Positions 11,867-23,219 of a stretch of DNA of 64,000 nt are shown here, piece by piece. The DNA comes from Hofstenia miamia (lineage: Eukaryota; Xenacoelomorpha; Acoela), in assembly GCA_004352715.1 (NCBI GenBank), contig SCFE01000075.1:1880860-1944859 (forward strand), given 5' to 3'. Below the pieces are notes generated by a model. That model worked only from the letters and a program-made list of their open reading frames with translations. It did not search any database and had not been told where the DNA came from. Numbering within the stretch: the first letter of the stretch is position 1; every line of letters begins with the position of its first letter. Position numbers and translations under genes: made by a program.

Positions 11867-14800
11867 TAGTAAGCTGCCCAGGAGTTGTTAAATTTGTGCA
11901 CGTTTCTTCAAGAAATTTAAGCAACGCCTAATAACTTTACAAACTAATGAAAATATGAAAATTTCGAAATATGTCCCCGCTGGCACGATCCCTTGCAATT
12001 GCAAATAATCTTTGTACACGGCGGGATTCAACACAGGCCAGAAATAAAAATAGAAGAGGTTAGCTGTTGTTCTTATATGATTGGGAAACCTTGATTTCCT
12101 AACAATAATTTTAGGGCTAATTTGAAGGAATTTCACCATTCGGAATTTTCTTTAAAAATACTTCATATTTTCAAGTAATTGAGGCACAATAAATACACCT
12201 TAATGCAAATGTTAGTCATTACATAGGAACGAACAATTTCACCGATAGATGGGTCAATGTTGGAAAAAAATAGTTGAAAATCGGTATATTTTGTCTTTTT
12301 AAGCTCATTGGTCTCTAGAAAAAATTAGAAAGGTATGGCAAATTCATATAATTTTGTTCTTTGTATAACTCACCGATTAACTAAAGAAAAGTTGTGATTG
12401 GAATCTAGCCACGATCTGGAAAGCTTTTTTGCTCAAATTTGGGGACAATAGGTTTCGTTAGCACACTAGCAAGGTTTTATAGATTTTTAGAATATCATTT
12501 TTCACAACAGAAGTGAGTGTATTTTATGTTCCTTAAGTTTATTTTTCATTTTACAAAAATTTTTTGAAATTTTCATCATATTGTAGTACATTGCATTGAA
12601 TTAAATACCTTAAGCCAATTCGAGCACCCCCATAATAAAATCAATTTTATTCATCACCAAGCAAAGAAATTTAGCAGGACTATAACTTACATAAGGCTGA
12701 ATACTAATAGAACAAAATAGTTCGATATAGTGGTGCTTTGACGCCGCCATAATGTCCGCTGGCAACAGGAAATGATCCTAGTACCAAAAAATTTGAAAAT
12801 AAAGCTAATGTAAATTTCGGAAAGGATCATTGTTTACATTGTCTGAAGTAGTATATTGTTTTCCCTACATACAAATAATACCAAAAAATGGGCAAGTTTC
12901 AGTCTTGATGAGATTTCTTTGTGCTACTCAAATGAATCGTTCCTGTACTCCCTTTGAGTAATCAGACTAACAACAATGAAAAAGATGTGGACGTTGGCTA
13001 TTATTGATTTTTCATGAAAGATCGCTGGCTGTTAAGTGCTTTTGTCATCATAAAACTGAGCCATCATCTGCAATGCGTCAATGTCTTCCATCATTTTTTT
13101 ACCATTTGAATGTTAATACATGCTACATCTGCTTCAAAAGTATTTTGTAAAAATTTTGCTGTATTTATAATATTTTGCAGAAAATTTCCCAACAATTCCT
13201 GCAATACAACATTATTTCTACTTAGACAAGTAGAATAAATAAATAAGTTGCCAGCAGAAAAGCAATGATTCGGTTTCATATAAAATATGTCTTTTTAAAG
13301 AGGATTTTGAAAAATAGAGACATTTTGTTGCTCTTTTGACAGCAGGCTCTCTACCTATGTTTGTTAATATTTTCTCTCATTCGCTAAGGTTTTTAGCTAA
13401 TGTAGCGCATTCCTATGTTTTTAAATCTATTTATATTTTATGTTGTTATAATTGTTTCTAAAATAATACAAAATAATTTTTACTACTTAAATGGCTGTCA
13501 GATAATGGCAAATGCATATAAATAGCTGATCAAAGTATTTCTGCAATTTGCTTAAATTTTCAAGTAATACTTCAGAGAACGGTGAATAAAGGTTCAATAC
13601 GAGAATTATAACATACTCTCCTACTTTGAATGAAAACTCTTTGTTTGATATTTCTTTTAGCTGAATGTTCGTGCTACGATCATTATTATGGATGCACGCA
13701 GAACTTCATTTGCAAATATTTACAAAAATTTCAAGTAGGATCTCTATTTGATTGGATGATTCAGAAATTTTGTAAGTCCATAGAGGATTGACTATAATAT
13801 TCGTTGCTAAGGAATTTGTAAGCATGAAATTTAACATTTTTTTAAAAAATAGATTGGAAACAACTAAAGACAGTTGTTACAAATTACACTGCAAGTTTTA
13901 CAAAAAGTGTCGAAATCTTAGAACGTTGTGGAGTGTTGGGTATCCAGACATGGTCTGCACCCATGACTAAATCTGCTTCTCCAAATATGAAAGACTTCCT
14001 AACAAACCTTAAGAACTAACCAACTCTGCCCTAAGATGAAAGAATTTTTATAAGATTGGAATTCCTCTGGGAATATTCTAATGTATATTGAAGACGACTG
14101 CAAGGCTGAGTTTTCGTTTTTGAATATAATTGTACACATTTCAGACGAACTTTTGGATCTTGCTAAAGCATAGCCTTGCTAAAAAATTCTTGTAGCATAA
14201 ATTTTCAAAAGAATTAGCCACTAGACGTTTATTTTTAATCAATCGGTGCCTTTAATTCTTGATGATACATTCAATGTTATCCTCAGAATTTTCTACCTAA
14301 TATTTTTTTCTAGAATGCATTGCAGATCGGATTTATTTATCAACTATATATTATTCAAAGTTTTTCTGTTCATGTATTAAGTTTCTCATGGTTTACTATT
14401 TGTCCACACAATCAATTATCTCAACAACAATCTTGTTATAGTAGAAAACCATGTGTGAATTACAGTTAAATTATGAGAACTCCATTCAAATCATTTTACT
14501 ATCTAAATTTAGAAAGTGCAAAAATATAATTTGACTTGATTTACAAAAACAATATTTTCTACAAAAATATAAAACAAAGTACAATTTGTGAGCACCTGGG
14601 TGATCGTTGTTATTAGAACACACATTCACAAAAATCTAGAGGCACTAAAGCAATAGTTGAATATTGAGAGCGTACATCAAGAAAAGATTTAATAACTTTT
14701 ACAGTAACTCTCGGTGAACAAGAATCATCCAATGAGATTTGCTAACATCTACACTGGAAAGTATAAATGAAATAATGTGACTAAAAATTGACTTATCGAA

Positions 14801-14967
14801 ATTTGATCTCATTCTCATATGTGGAAAATTGTAATTGAAAAATAAGTGTTGGACAGAAGTTTTATTACAAAAATCTTATGTGTTTTAATTCAAGCTAATT
14901 GATAAACAATGATGATACTTCATGTCCCAAGAATTGACTAATCAAATTGGTTAAAGCTATGTACGTG
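11867..14967. other. Gene-poor stretch
   Basis: AT-rich sequence with no recognisable gene. The minus-strand part around 12960-13280 has coding-like words broken by stops and could be an old transposon, but I cannot assign it. An open frame at 13788-13970 lacks support. Confidence 0.45.
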
Positions 14968-15194
14968 AAAGCAATCAGTGGCGTACTCGAGTGGGACATG
15001 GTCGAATGTTCCCCTCAGTCAGATTTTTAAAGTTTATATTAAAAGGTTAAATTAAAAAATTTTCGGAAAAATATTTTAAAAAAATTAAAACTAAGGTCGT
15101 GAAATGAATTTTTAGTCTATTTTTCGAAGTTTCCGTAGATTATGACAAAGATGAACCCCCGTCAGAAAATCATGTGTACGCCCCTGAAAGTAAT
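14968..15194. mobile_element. hAT-type MITE with 8-bp target duplication
   Basis: The 211-bp unit 14976-15186 begins CAGTGGCGTAC and ends GTACGCCCCTG (10 of 11 inverse matches). It is flanked by AAAGCAAT (14968-14975) and AAAGTAAT (15187-15194), an 8-bp duplication with one difference. CAG-type ends plus an 8-bp duplication define hAT elements. There is no coding sequence inside. Confidence 0.75.
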
Positions 15195-15462
15195 TATAGC
15201 AATCCGGTAAATTCAAAGAATGTTATATAATTCAAGACTTTGGAAAAAAATGCAAATAAATTCGATGGAAAAAAATTTTTTACAAACTTCGGGAAAATTT
15301 GAAACTATTTAAATCATAAGTTTGTATATTGAACTCAGGACATTCAGAATGGTCATGAGCTTACATTGCGAATCTGAATTTACTAAAAAAATTTACTGAA
15401 GCATCCCAAGATGTACGCTCCATATAAAGCAATCAATTTATAATTTTCTGTTGATTGATGAG
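15195..15462. other. 3' flank of the NCX C-terminal exons
   Basis: AT-rich; no canonical AATAAA on the minus strand is evident close to the stop. A TATAAA variant lies near 15421-15429. Confidence 0.3.
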
Positions 15463-15708
15463 TTAAAATCCTTTAATGATATCATATGACTGTAAAACCG
15501 ACATTGTGACATAAAAAATCCACAATCCAATCAAAATAAAAAAACTGACAATCCGAGAGGTCATTGGACCCCCGAGTTCACTTTTACCCGCAAAGTTTAG
15601 TGGAAGAATTCGTCGAAGGAAAATGAGAAAAAGACACACTGCTGCACAACCAGCATAGAGAGCAACACTGAAAGACAAGGAATCTGCATCAACCACAAAT
15701 TTCTCTTT
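15463..15708 (-). CDS. NCX: NCX terminal exon
   Basis: Acceptor TTTAG at 15713-15709; the frame KEKFVVDADSLSFSVALYAG runs through two hydrophobic segments (about residues 14-30 and 55-75 of the exon), with SELGGP between them, to SYDIIKGF and TAA at 15465-15463. The length and ending agree with the family. Confidence 0.92.
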   Translation of the reverse strand, partial: KEKFVVDADSLSFSVALYAGCAAVCLFLIFLRRILPLNFAGKSELGGPMTSRIVSFFILIGLWIFYVTMSVLQSYDIIKGF

Positions 15709-16621
15709 CTAAATATAAATAGTACTTATCTTATATATAAAAATACCTTTATTCCCCAATAAATAGCTGCTACAGTCCACGGAAGGCCGAGTCCAAGAAA
15801 GACATTGACAGAATTACTACCTAAATGGAACATTAAATTTGGATATCAAGACAACTCTTATTTTAGTTATAGTATTTACATCTAGTTGACATATTTGTTG
15901 GATCAGATAAAAGCAGCTGTAATTAATTAAATAAATATTGGATTCATAACAAGTGTTGCAAACAGTTTTATGTGTATTCAAGTTCTGTAGAAAACAAGAC
16001 ATACATGTAAAATAACCTGAAATGAACAGACCTGTAACATTCCAAATATAAATAGTACTTATCTTATATATAAAAATACCTTGATTCCCCAATAAATAGC
16101 TGCTACAGTCCAAGGAAGGCCGAGTCCAAGAAAGACATTGACAGAATTACTACCTAAATGAAACATTAAATTTGGATATCAAGACAACTCTTATTTTAGT
16201 TATAGTATTTACATCTAGTTGACATATTTTGTTGGATCTGATAAAAGCAGCTGTAATTAAATACATAAATATTGGATTCATAACAAGTGTTGCAAATAGT
16301 TTTATGTGCATTCAAGTTCTGTAGAAATCAAGATATACATGTAAAATAACCTGAAATGAACAGACCTGTAACATTGCCAACAGCATTATCGGCATGTTTA
16401 TCATTAATTGCCGCTTGCTTACTGGCAAATAAATCGGGTAAACTTGTACCCAATGCTACAAATGTAATCGCAGTAACAGAATCGTGCATTCCAAGAAGGC
16501 ATCCAAATATTGCTGCTAAGTCGCTCACAATAGCTGTTAAAATTCCAATCATCACCAAAGATATGAAGAAGCACGCCCAGCCATCAAGATATCGAGGAGG
16601 AGGAACAAAGGCAAACAAAAC
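15463..16621 (-). CDS. NCX: Na+/Ca2+ exchanger (NCX/SLC8 family), C-terminal exons
   Basis: Three coding steps on the minus strand: 16621-16366 (256 nt), one of two 74-nt exons (16153-16080 or 15820-15747), and 15708-15463 with stop. Together they give 191 residues. They hold the second alpha repeat (DSVTAITFVALGTSLPD, then GNVTGSNSVNVFLG), the preceding membrane segment after VLFAFVPPPRYLDGWAC, and the last two membrane segments. The C-terminus SYDIIKGF matches the conserved IKGF end of NCX proteins. These exchangers move Ca2+ out of the cell against Na+ at the plasma membrane; the alpha repeats form the ion sites. Upstream exons (Calx-beta domains, first alpha repeat) were not found to the right before the gap at 18528. 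It may be the missing 3' end of the + strand NCX at 33112-64000 or a separate gene. Confidence 0.9.
15747..15820 (-). CDS. NCX: NCX 74-nt exon, downstream copy
   Basis: Same length, splice sites and protein as 16080-16153. The two differ by two synonymous third-position changes (Pro CCT/CCG, Ile ATC/ATA). Because 74 is not a multiple of three, including both copies would shift the frame, so at most one can be used per transcript. Confidence 0.85.
16080..16153 (-). CDS. NCX: NCX 74-nt exon, upstream copy
   Basis: Acceptor TTTAG, donor GTATTT. Reads (G)SNSVNVFLGLGLPWTVAA then IYWGIK, the end of alpha-2 and a membrane segment. The exon enters in phase 1 and leaves in phase 0. Confidence 0.88.
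16366..16621 (-). CDS. NCX: NCX exon: first C-terminal membrane segment and alpha-2 repeat
   Basis: Acceptor TTAG at 16625-16622, donor GTCTGT from 16365. The exon starts in phase 0 and ends one base into a Gly codon. It encodes VLFAFVPPPRYLDGWACFF through NAVGNVTG, including the signature ALGTSLPDLFAS of the second alpha repeat. The final bases and donor of this exon recur at about 16027-16041 as part of the tandem duplication described below. Confidence 0.92.
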
Positions 16622-18527
16622 CTAATCAACATTCATGATAGCATTCATTTTTCAAGTGTATGCATGTATGTTTACAGTAAATTGTTAAGCCTACAACCAT
16701 TTTACAATGCTAATAAATTATTTTTTTATTAGTTTAATTAGGTGTTTAAAGGCTTGATCTCTATCAATTGAACTCAAAAAAATCTTTTGAGAAATTTAAC
16801 AAAAAAAACCACAGATTATTGTTGTGAGTGATAATACAATTACTAGACAATTAGAATGTGATTTTATTCATAAACAAATCATTTAACTGAAAAATAATTG
16901 TTTATGATCTAATTCAATGTTAATTGTGAAAATTGGAAAAATATGTTCTATGCTTTCACTTATGTATATATATATATATNNNNNNNNNNNNNNNNNNNNN
17001 NNNNNNNNNNNNNNNNNNNNNNNNNNNNNNNNNNNNNNNNNNNNNNNNNNNNNNNNNNNNNNNNNNNNNNNNNNNNNNNNNNNNNNNNNNNNNNNNNNAT
17101 ATATATATATATATGCAAATGTTTGCAAGAAATTGGCATAGAGCTCAATGAACTTTCAAATTATTAAATTATAATAAGAGATACATTTTTTAAAATGTTA
17201 GATCAGAGCGTAGTTTTTACAAAGCAAGTCTATGAATTTGAGGTAATTAAGTAAAATGATTGATGCGTTGTCCTTTGTAGTAGCCATAAATGTTTAAAGC
17301 CAAATATATTTTGTTTCCCCTCAGACAAAGAGGTACATGCATAAATTATTCAAAAGTTTCAAAAATGAATATTGTGATATTACTTATCTTCGATTGCACA
17401 AAATCAATTTTCAAATACAACCACACTAAAGGAAACAAAAAATCAATTTTATATTTCTTAATCTCAGATGAAATTATTCTCTCTCTCAAGTAGCTCTTGA
17501 TACTGAATTCAGGGATGACCTTTTAAAAAAATATTTTAATTTCCTATCTAATTTGTAATGTAAATTTAAAATAATTTAGACGATATTTAGCAACCACTTC
17601 AACATACTTCAAATCAGTCATATTAATTTTGGAATGGTCAAATTATACGGAATATTCCTTACCAAACGAATTAAAACTTTTCTTAATACAAATTTATTTT
17701 TACACATTATACATTTTTAGTGCTAGTGATATTTCACATGTTTTATTTACGGCCTTCAGAAACGTTGAGCATAAATAGAACAAATTTGTAAAATTTTTAG
17801 TTGGAAATTTATTTGTTTAATTACTCTGTATCATTAGTGCCTTCTTGTTTGTGATTTTGTAGCAGTTGTTCCGCTGAGAAACACTATGTAATATTTCAAT
17901 GGAATATAAATATACATTCATTATAATTATTATGATTATTATTATTATTATAATTAGTATTTATTATCTGTCTCTTCTTTCTGTATTATAATTAGGAAGT
18001 TACATTGTTTTTGTTAGGTGAGTTTAAAAAATATTTCCTATTCCATGACAATTTGAAACCACAATATTGTAGTTACTTTATTATTTTTGTTCACTTAAAG
18101 CTTCTACCAACTAATCAATCAATCTATACAAGTTTTTCATTAATAAAAAGTTTTAATTTTCGGTTTTAAACCTTTTCTTCTCAACATGATAGCTTATGCA
18201 ACACTAGTTCTTTTATGTTTTACAAATGAACTAAAGTAGCTTTCTAGAATATGTATAGTATAGCTTAAAGTAAAAACTGTTTTATATACGTATTACTGAT
18301 ATTTACTTAATTCCTTCCTAAAACTTTAAACAACGTAACAAATACTTCTTACCAGAAGTTTCCTTTCAAATCTAGATAAAGATATTTTAAAAAATAGGCA
18401 TTTCAGTATCTTAATAACTTGAGAATTTAAGATCAAATGGTCGTATTATATTGTCTTAATGAGGTGATTTTCTTCAAACGTAGAAATAGCCGAACCTGGT
18501 CGTTAAAAACAAATTATAAACGATCAT
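16622..18527. other. Intron or flank upstream of the NCX C-terminal exons
   Basis: No further NCX exon was found on the minus strand. It contains the TA microsatellite with a 119-N gap (16980-17098) and an ATT-rich tract near 17930-17960. Confidence 0.5.
16966..17114. repeat. (TA)n microsatellite spanning a 119-N gap
   Basis: TA repeats run into Ns at 16980 and resume at 17099, so the gap is an unresolved microsatellite. Open frames across it are artefacts. Confidence 0.85.
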
Positions 18528-19527
18528 NNNNNNNNNNNNNNNNNNNNNNNNNNNNNNNNNNNNNNNNNNNNNNNNNNNNNNNNNNNNNNNNNNNNNNNNN
18601 NNNNNNNNNNNNNNNNNNNNNNNNNNNNNNNNNNNNNNNNNNNNNNNNNNNNNNNNNNNNNNNNNNNNNNNNNNNNNNNNNNNNNNNNNNNNNNNNNNNN
18701 NNNNNNNNNNNNNNNNNNNNNNNNNNNNNNNNNNNNNNNNNNNNNNNNNNNNNNNNNNNNNNNNNNNNNNNNNNNNNNNNNNNNNNNNNNNNNNNNNNNN
18801 NNNNNNNNNNNNNNNNNNNNNNNNNNNNNNNNNNNNNNNNNNNNNNNNNNNNNNNNNNNNNNNNNNNNNNNNNNNNNNNNNNNNNNNNNNNNNNNNNNNN
18901 NNNNNNNNNNNNNNNNNNNNNNNNNNNNNNNNNNNNNNNNNNNNNNNNNNNNNNNNNNNNNNNNNNNNNNNNNNNNNNNNNNNNNNNNNNNNNNNNNNNN
19001 NNNNNNNNNNNNNNNNNNNNNNNNNNNNNNNNNNNNNNNNNNNNNNNNNNNNNNNNNNNNNNNNNNNNNNNNNNNNNNNNNNNNNNNNNNNNNNNNNNNN
19101 NNNNNNNNNNNNNNNNNNNNNNNNNNNNNNNNNNNNNNNNNNNNNNNNNNNNNNNNNNNNNNNNNNNNNNNNNNNNNNNNNNNNNNNNNNNNNNNNNNNN
19201 NNNNNNNNNNNNNNNNNNNNNNNNNNNNNNNNNNNNNNNNNNNNNNNNNNNNNNNNNNNNNNNNNNNNNNNNNNNNNNNNNNNNNNNNNNNNNNNNNNNN
19301 NNNNNNNNNNNNNNNNNNNNNNNNNNNNNNNNNNNNNNNNNNNNNNNNNNNNNNNNNNNNNNNNNNNNNNNNNNNNNNNNNNNNNNNNNNNNNNNNNNNN
19401 NNNNNNNNNNNNNNNNNNNNNNNNNNNNNNNNNNNNNNNNNNNNNNNNNNNNNNNNNNNNNNNNNNNNNNNNNNNNNNNNNNNNNNNNNNNNNNNNNNNN
19501 NNNNNNNNNNNNNNNNNNNNNNNNNNN
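18528..19527. other. Scaffold gap of exactly 1000 N
   Basis: A fixed-size run of N, typical of a contig join of unknown true length. Confidence 0.98.
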
Positions 19528-19559
19528 CATCTAATTCCACTGGAAGTGGGAGAGATTTC

Positions 19560-20760
19560 AACAACAACAACAACAACAAAAAGACTTTATTGCTAATTAA
19601 GCAAAGAAATTTGGCAAATTAATTTAAAACAAATTCAATATTTCTTATAAAGCAAATTCTTAGAATTGCATATATTACAATTACAAACTAAAAAATGAGT
19701 ACAAACATTATTAAATGCATATAAATCAATAAATTGTCTAATTCTGTAGATTTATAAAGCTCATAAGTTGAATAGTTTAAATTGTTCATATTTACTAATG
19801 AATTCTTAAGATTGTATTTTCTTCTAGCAGTGTTTGCTTTGTTAAGTGAGTGCATTGAATGCGAGCTCAAATAAGCTAGAGTTGTTTTCCTTTGTAAGGG
19901 TTTCCTTGGAACATACATAGATATTATAAAATATAGATCTTGATACCAATGTTTTATAAAGTTTGGGTCCTCAAGTGGAAANTAATGCAAATTGTAATTC
20001 TTCTTTATTCACTGAAAATGATGAAAATGTAGAGTCATCATAAATTGTATATAAGTCATGCAGTTGGAATTTGTTATTGTCTACATCAAGATTAAAATTT
20101 TTACTATTGAATGATCAGAAAACTTCCTGTTGGTCGGATAACATTTATTATTGAAATTCTATCCTTATTGCGCAATATTGCGTCTAAAAATATTATCATT
20201 GATATGAGTAGAAAAGTCATATTTAGTTAAATCATTTTCGATAAAATAATCTAGTAATTCAGGTCAAATTGGTGAATGGAACTCATTGTGCCCAATAACA
20301 TCAGGTAAATTTAAATCAGCACACAGCAAAATAATTGATTTCTCCAAATTTAAAGAATATTGGTTAAGACATGATTCAAATTTTCTCTTAGAGTGATTGA
20401 ATGATTGAATTATAGTATTAATATCTGGACGATATGATGATGAAAAGAAAGACATACGCATATGATGAGAATAGCATAAACTGAAATTTGTACGATAATA
20501 CTGCATGCAAAATCAATATTTTCTATGTTTTCAATTGAAATAAATGAAACAGTATTTTTTCAGATGACAGCACAACAACCATGATTTTTTTACTTTTTCG
20601 AAAACTGATTGTTACTAAAAACTATACTCACACACATAATGGTCAAACCACGTTTCAGTAACAAAAATTACTTCACTTTTCGATGAAGTTTAAAGCATCT
20701 ATCAGCAGTCCGCAAGCTTTGCTCATTTACATATAATAGGTTTAATCTGATATCAATGGG
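19560..20760 (-). pseudogene. Decayed non-LTR retrotransposon (LINE), endonuclease part
   Basis: Read on the minus strand from right to left. About 20680-20600 carries VIFVTETWFDHYV, an endonuclease motif of CR1/Jockey-type LINEs. 20506-20264 carries SYRPDINT and then LLCADLNLPDV, the conserved Asp-x-Asn motif of the same fold. 19990-19688 carries VPRKPLQRKTTLAYLSS, like the linker between endonuclease and reverse transcriptase. Frames shift and stop between these, and a lone N sits at 19982. The reverse transcriptase would fall in the gap 18528-19527. A (CAA)n tract lies at about 19560-19578. Confidence 0.65.
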
Positions 20761-20802
20761 ATAATCTAGTTAGTCCATTTGAATAGGAACTTGTACTACA
20801 TT

Positions 20803-21802
20803 NNNNNNNNNNNNNNNNNNNNNNNNNNNNNNNNNNNNNNNNNNNNNNNNNNNNNNNNNNNNNNNNNNNNNNNNNNNNNNNNNNNNNNNNNNNNNNNNNN
20901 NNNNNNNNNNNNNNNNNNNNNNNNNNNNNNNNNNNNNNNNNNNNNNNNNNNNNNNNNNNNNNNNNNNNNNNNNNNNNNNNNNNNNNNNNNNNNNNNNNNN
21001 NNNNNNNNNNNNNNNNNNNNNNNNNNNNNNNNNNNNNNNNNNNNNNNNNNNNNNNNNNNNNNNNNNNNNNNNNNNNNNNNNNNNNNNNNNNNNNNNNNNN
21101 NNNNNNNNNNNNNNNNNNNNNNNNNNNNNNNNNNNNNNNNNNNNNNNNNNNNNNNNNNNNNNNNNNNNNNNNNNNNNNNNNNNNNNNNNNNNNNNNNNNN
21201 NNNNNNNNNNNNNNNNNNNNNNNNNNNNNNNNNNNNNNNNNNNNNNNNNNNNNNNNNNNNNNNNNNNNNNNNNNNNNNNNNNNNNNNNNNNNNNNNNNNN
21301 NNNNNNNNNNNNNNNNNNNNNNNNNNNNNNNNNNNNNNNNNNNNNNNNNNNNNNNNNNNNNNNNNNNNNNNNNNNNNNNNNNNNNNNNNNNNNNNNNNNN
21401 NNNNNNNNNNNNNNNNNNNNNNNNNNNNNNNNNNNNNNNNNNNNNNNNNNNNNNNNNNNNNNNNNNNNNNNNNNNNNNNNNNNNNNNNNNNNNNNNNNNN
21501 NNNNNNNNNNNNNNNNNNNNNNNNNNNNNNNNNNNNNNNNNNNNNNNNNNNNNNNNNNNNNNNNNNNNNNNNNNNNNNNNNNNNNNNNNNNNNNNNNNNN
21601 NNNNNNNNNNNNNNNNNNNNNNNNNNNNNNNNNNNNNNNNNNNNNNNNNNNNNNNNNNNNNNNNNNNNNNNNNNNNNNNNNNNNNNNNNNNNNNNNNNNN
21701 NNNNNNNNNNNNNNNNNNNNNNNNNNNNNNNNNNNNNNNNNNNNNNNNNNNNNNNNNNNNNNNNNNNNNNNNNNNNNNNNNNNNNNNNNNNNNNNNNNNN
21801 NN
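20803..21802. other. Scaffold gap of exactly 1000 N
   Basis: Fixed-size N run; a second join close to the first isolates a contig of about 1.3 kb (19528-20802). Confidence 0.98.
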
Positions 21803-21973
21803 GCTAGTGGTTGGTCAAGAATTAAATTGACATTTTTCTACCACAATTTGAAAATTTTACATGTGTAATTTTGAAACAACATTTCTATTATTCTCTGTAT
21901 ATAAATCAATGCATTACAACAACTATCTAATGAAAAATTCTGGTTAGTCAATAATCACAAACTGACTAATTTA

Positions 21974-23194
21974 AAGTAACGCAAAATTCTGTGCATAGAC
22001 ACGATTATTTATATTTTCCATAAACATAAATCAATAAATAATAACAATTAACAATATATCATTATGAGAGCTGTTCAAATTGTCCGCCATCTTGTTCAAC
22101 GCATAGCCTCATTCTGTTGCGTACTGAGCGGCAAACTTTTTCACAAAGTTCAACTTCAATTGAGTTAATTTCCTCAGTTATGGCATTCCTCAGCTGATGA
22201 ATTGTTCGAGGTTGGTGAGAATACACTTTATCTTTGAGTAGACCCCAAAGGAAAAAGTCAATCCATCGTCGAGGTAAGTTAGATTTTAGGAGCTCCCCGA
22301 CCATTAACGTATAACGCTGCGCCCAATCCATCCTGTTGAAACATAATATCATCCGGATAATCCATTAACCTGGGCAGCAGATATTCCCGTAACATCTGCA
22401 GATAAGACACACCGGTAACAGTCCCGTCAAAAAAATATGGACCAATTATGCCTCTTGATGATATTGCGCACCATACGGTTGGTCCTGGTAAATTAAGATC
22501 CTTTTCGATTACATGGTGTGGATTGTTTAAATTCCAATGCACACAATTGTGCCTATTAATATGGCCGTTGAGTTTAAAAGTTGCCTCGTCAGACCAAATG
22601 ATTCTATCGACTGTTGTAGGATCATTAACAAACACTTCCTCGAACATTTTACAAGCCTCTACTCGCCGATCTGGGTCATCTTCGTTTAAAGCATGACAAA
22701 GACGAGGAATGTAAGGCTTATAGCCAAGCTTTGAGAGAGCTTTCAGCACTGTAGTGTGGGATACATTGTACAAATTATTACCACGTAATTGTGCCGCAAT
22801 ACGGCGACTAGAGGTAGGCGTGTTTTGATTAATTTCATTAAGCACTGCATCTTGAAAATCCTTTTTTTTTAACAAATTTGGATGACCAGATCGATCTGCG
22901 TCCTTCACCGAATCAATTTCCTCAAACTTTTTAATAAGTCGTATTACAGTAGAAGGTTTAGGTGAATGTTGACCAACCAGTCTGGCAGCTTCAGATGCAT
23001 TCTTATTTGATGCATAATAATGTTGACAATGTCAATTCGTTCTCTTAAATTAAACCGCGCAGCCATGAAACAGTGAATTAACTGTGTCATCAATTGCTTC
23101 GTCGTATGCTATGTGAATATTCTACAAATAAGTATTGATCGTATAAATTGTCGATTTATGTATACATATCAATGCACAGAATTTTGCGGTACTT
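21974..23194 (-). mobile_element. Mariner-like DNA transposon, inactive copy with both ends
   Basis: Ends AAGTAACGCAAAATTCTGTG (left) and the near-perfect inverse (right, 23172-23194) bound a 1221-bp unit between TA dinucleotides at 21972-21973 and 23195-23196, the expected target duplication. It carries one transposase frame on the minus strand with frameshifts and a deletion. It lies between SMC1 and the contig end. Confidence 0.9.
22062..23065 (-). pseudogene. Mariner-like transposase, frameshifted and deleted
   Basis: Translation starts near 23065 with MAARFNLRERIDIV. A one-base shift then leads to NASEAARLVGQH, a helix-turn-helix, then RSGHPN. The main open part 22908-22279 includes SDEATFKLNGH (first catalytic Asp) and FQQDG (second). 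A further frameshift follows, and the end (22352-22062) reads NLPRRWIDFFLWGLLKDKVY. Related transposases have about 20 residues (SPDL and neighbours) between RRWI and DFFLWG, so this stretch is deleted here, next to the third acidic residue. The enzyme cuts and pastes DNA in related elements; this copy cannot make it. Confidence 0.9.
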
Positions 23195-23219
23195 TACGAC
23201 CATCATGTATATATACAAA

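Larger units (their letters stand above)
15711..16372. repeat. Tandem duplication of about 331 bp containing an NCX exon
   Basis: The unit 15711-16041 repeats as 16042-16372 with few differences. Each unit covers a 74-nt NCX exon, its flanking intron sequence and, at the right end, the last bases and donor of the preceding exon. No N gap separates the copies. Confidence 0.85.

Noticed and set aside
16080-16153. Both 74-nt NCX exons used together
   Set aside because: The second would be entered in the wrong phase and shift the frame of the terminal exon.
16356-16625. Plus-strand frame over the NCX C-terminal exon
   Set aside because: It is the opposite-strand shadow of a strongly conserved exon.
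18437-19579. Long open frames across the 1000-N gap (also at 20779-21807 and 31337-32365)
   Set aside because: They consist of N runs read as unknown residues; only the flanking bases are real.
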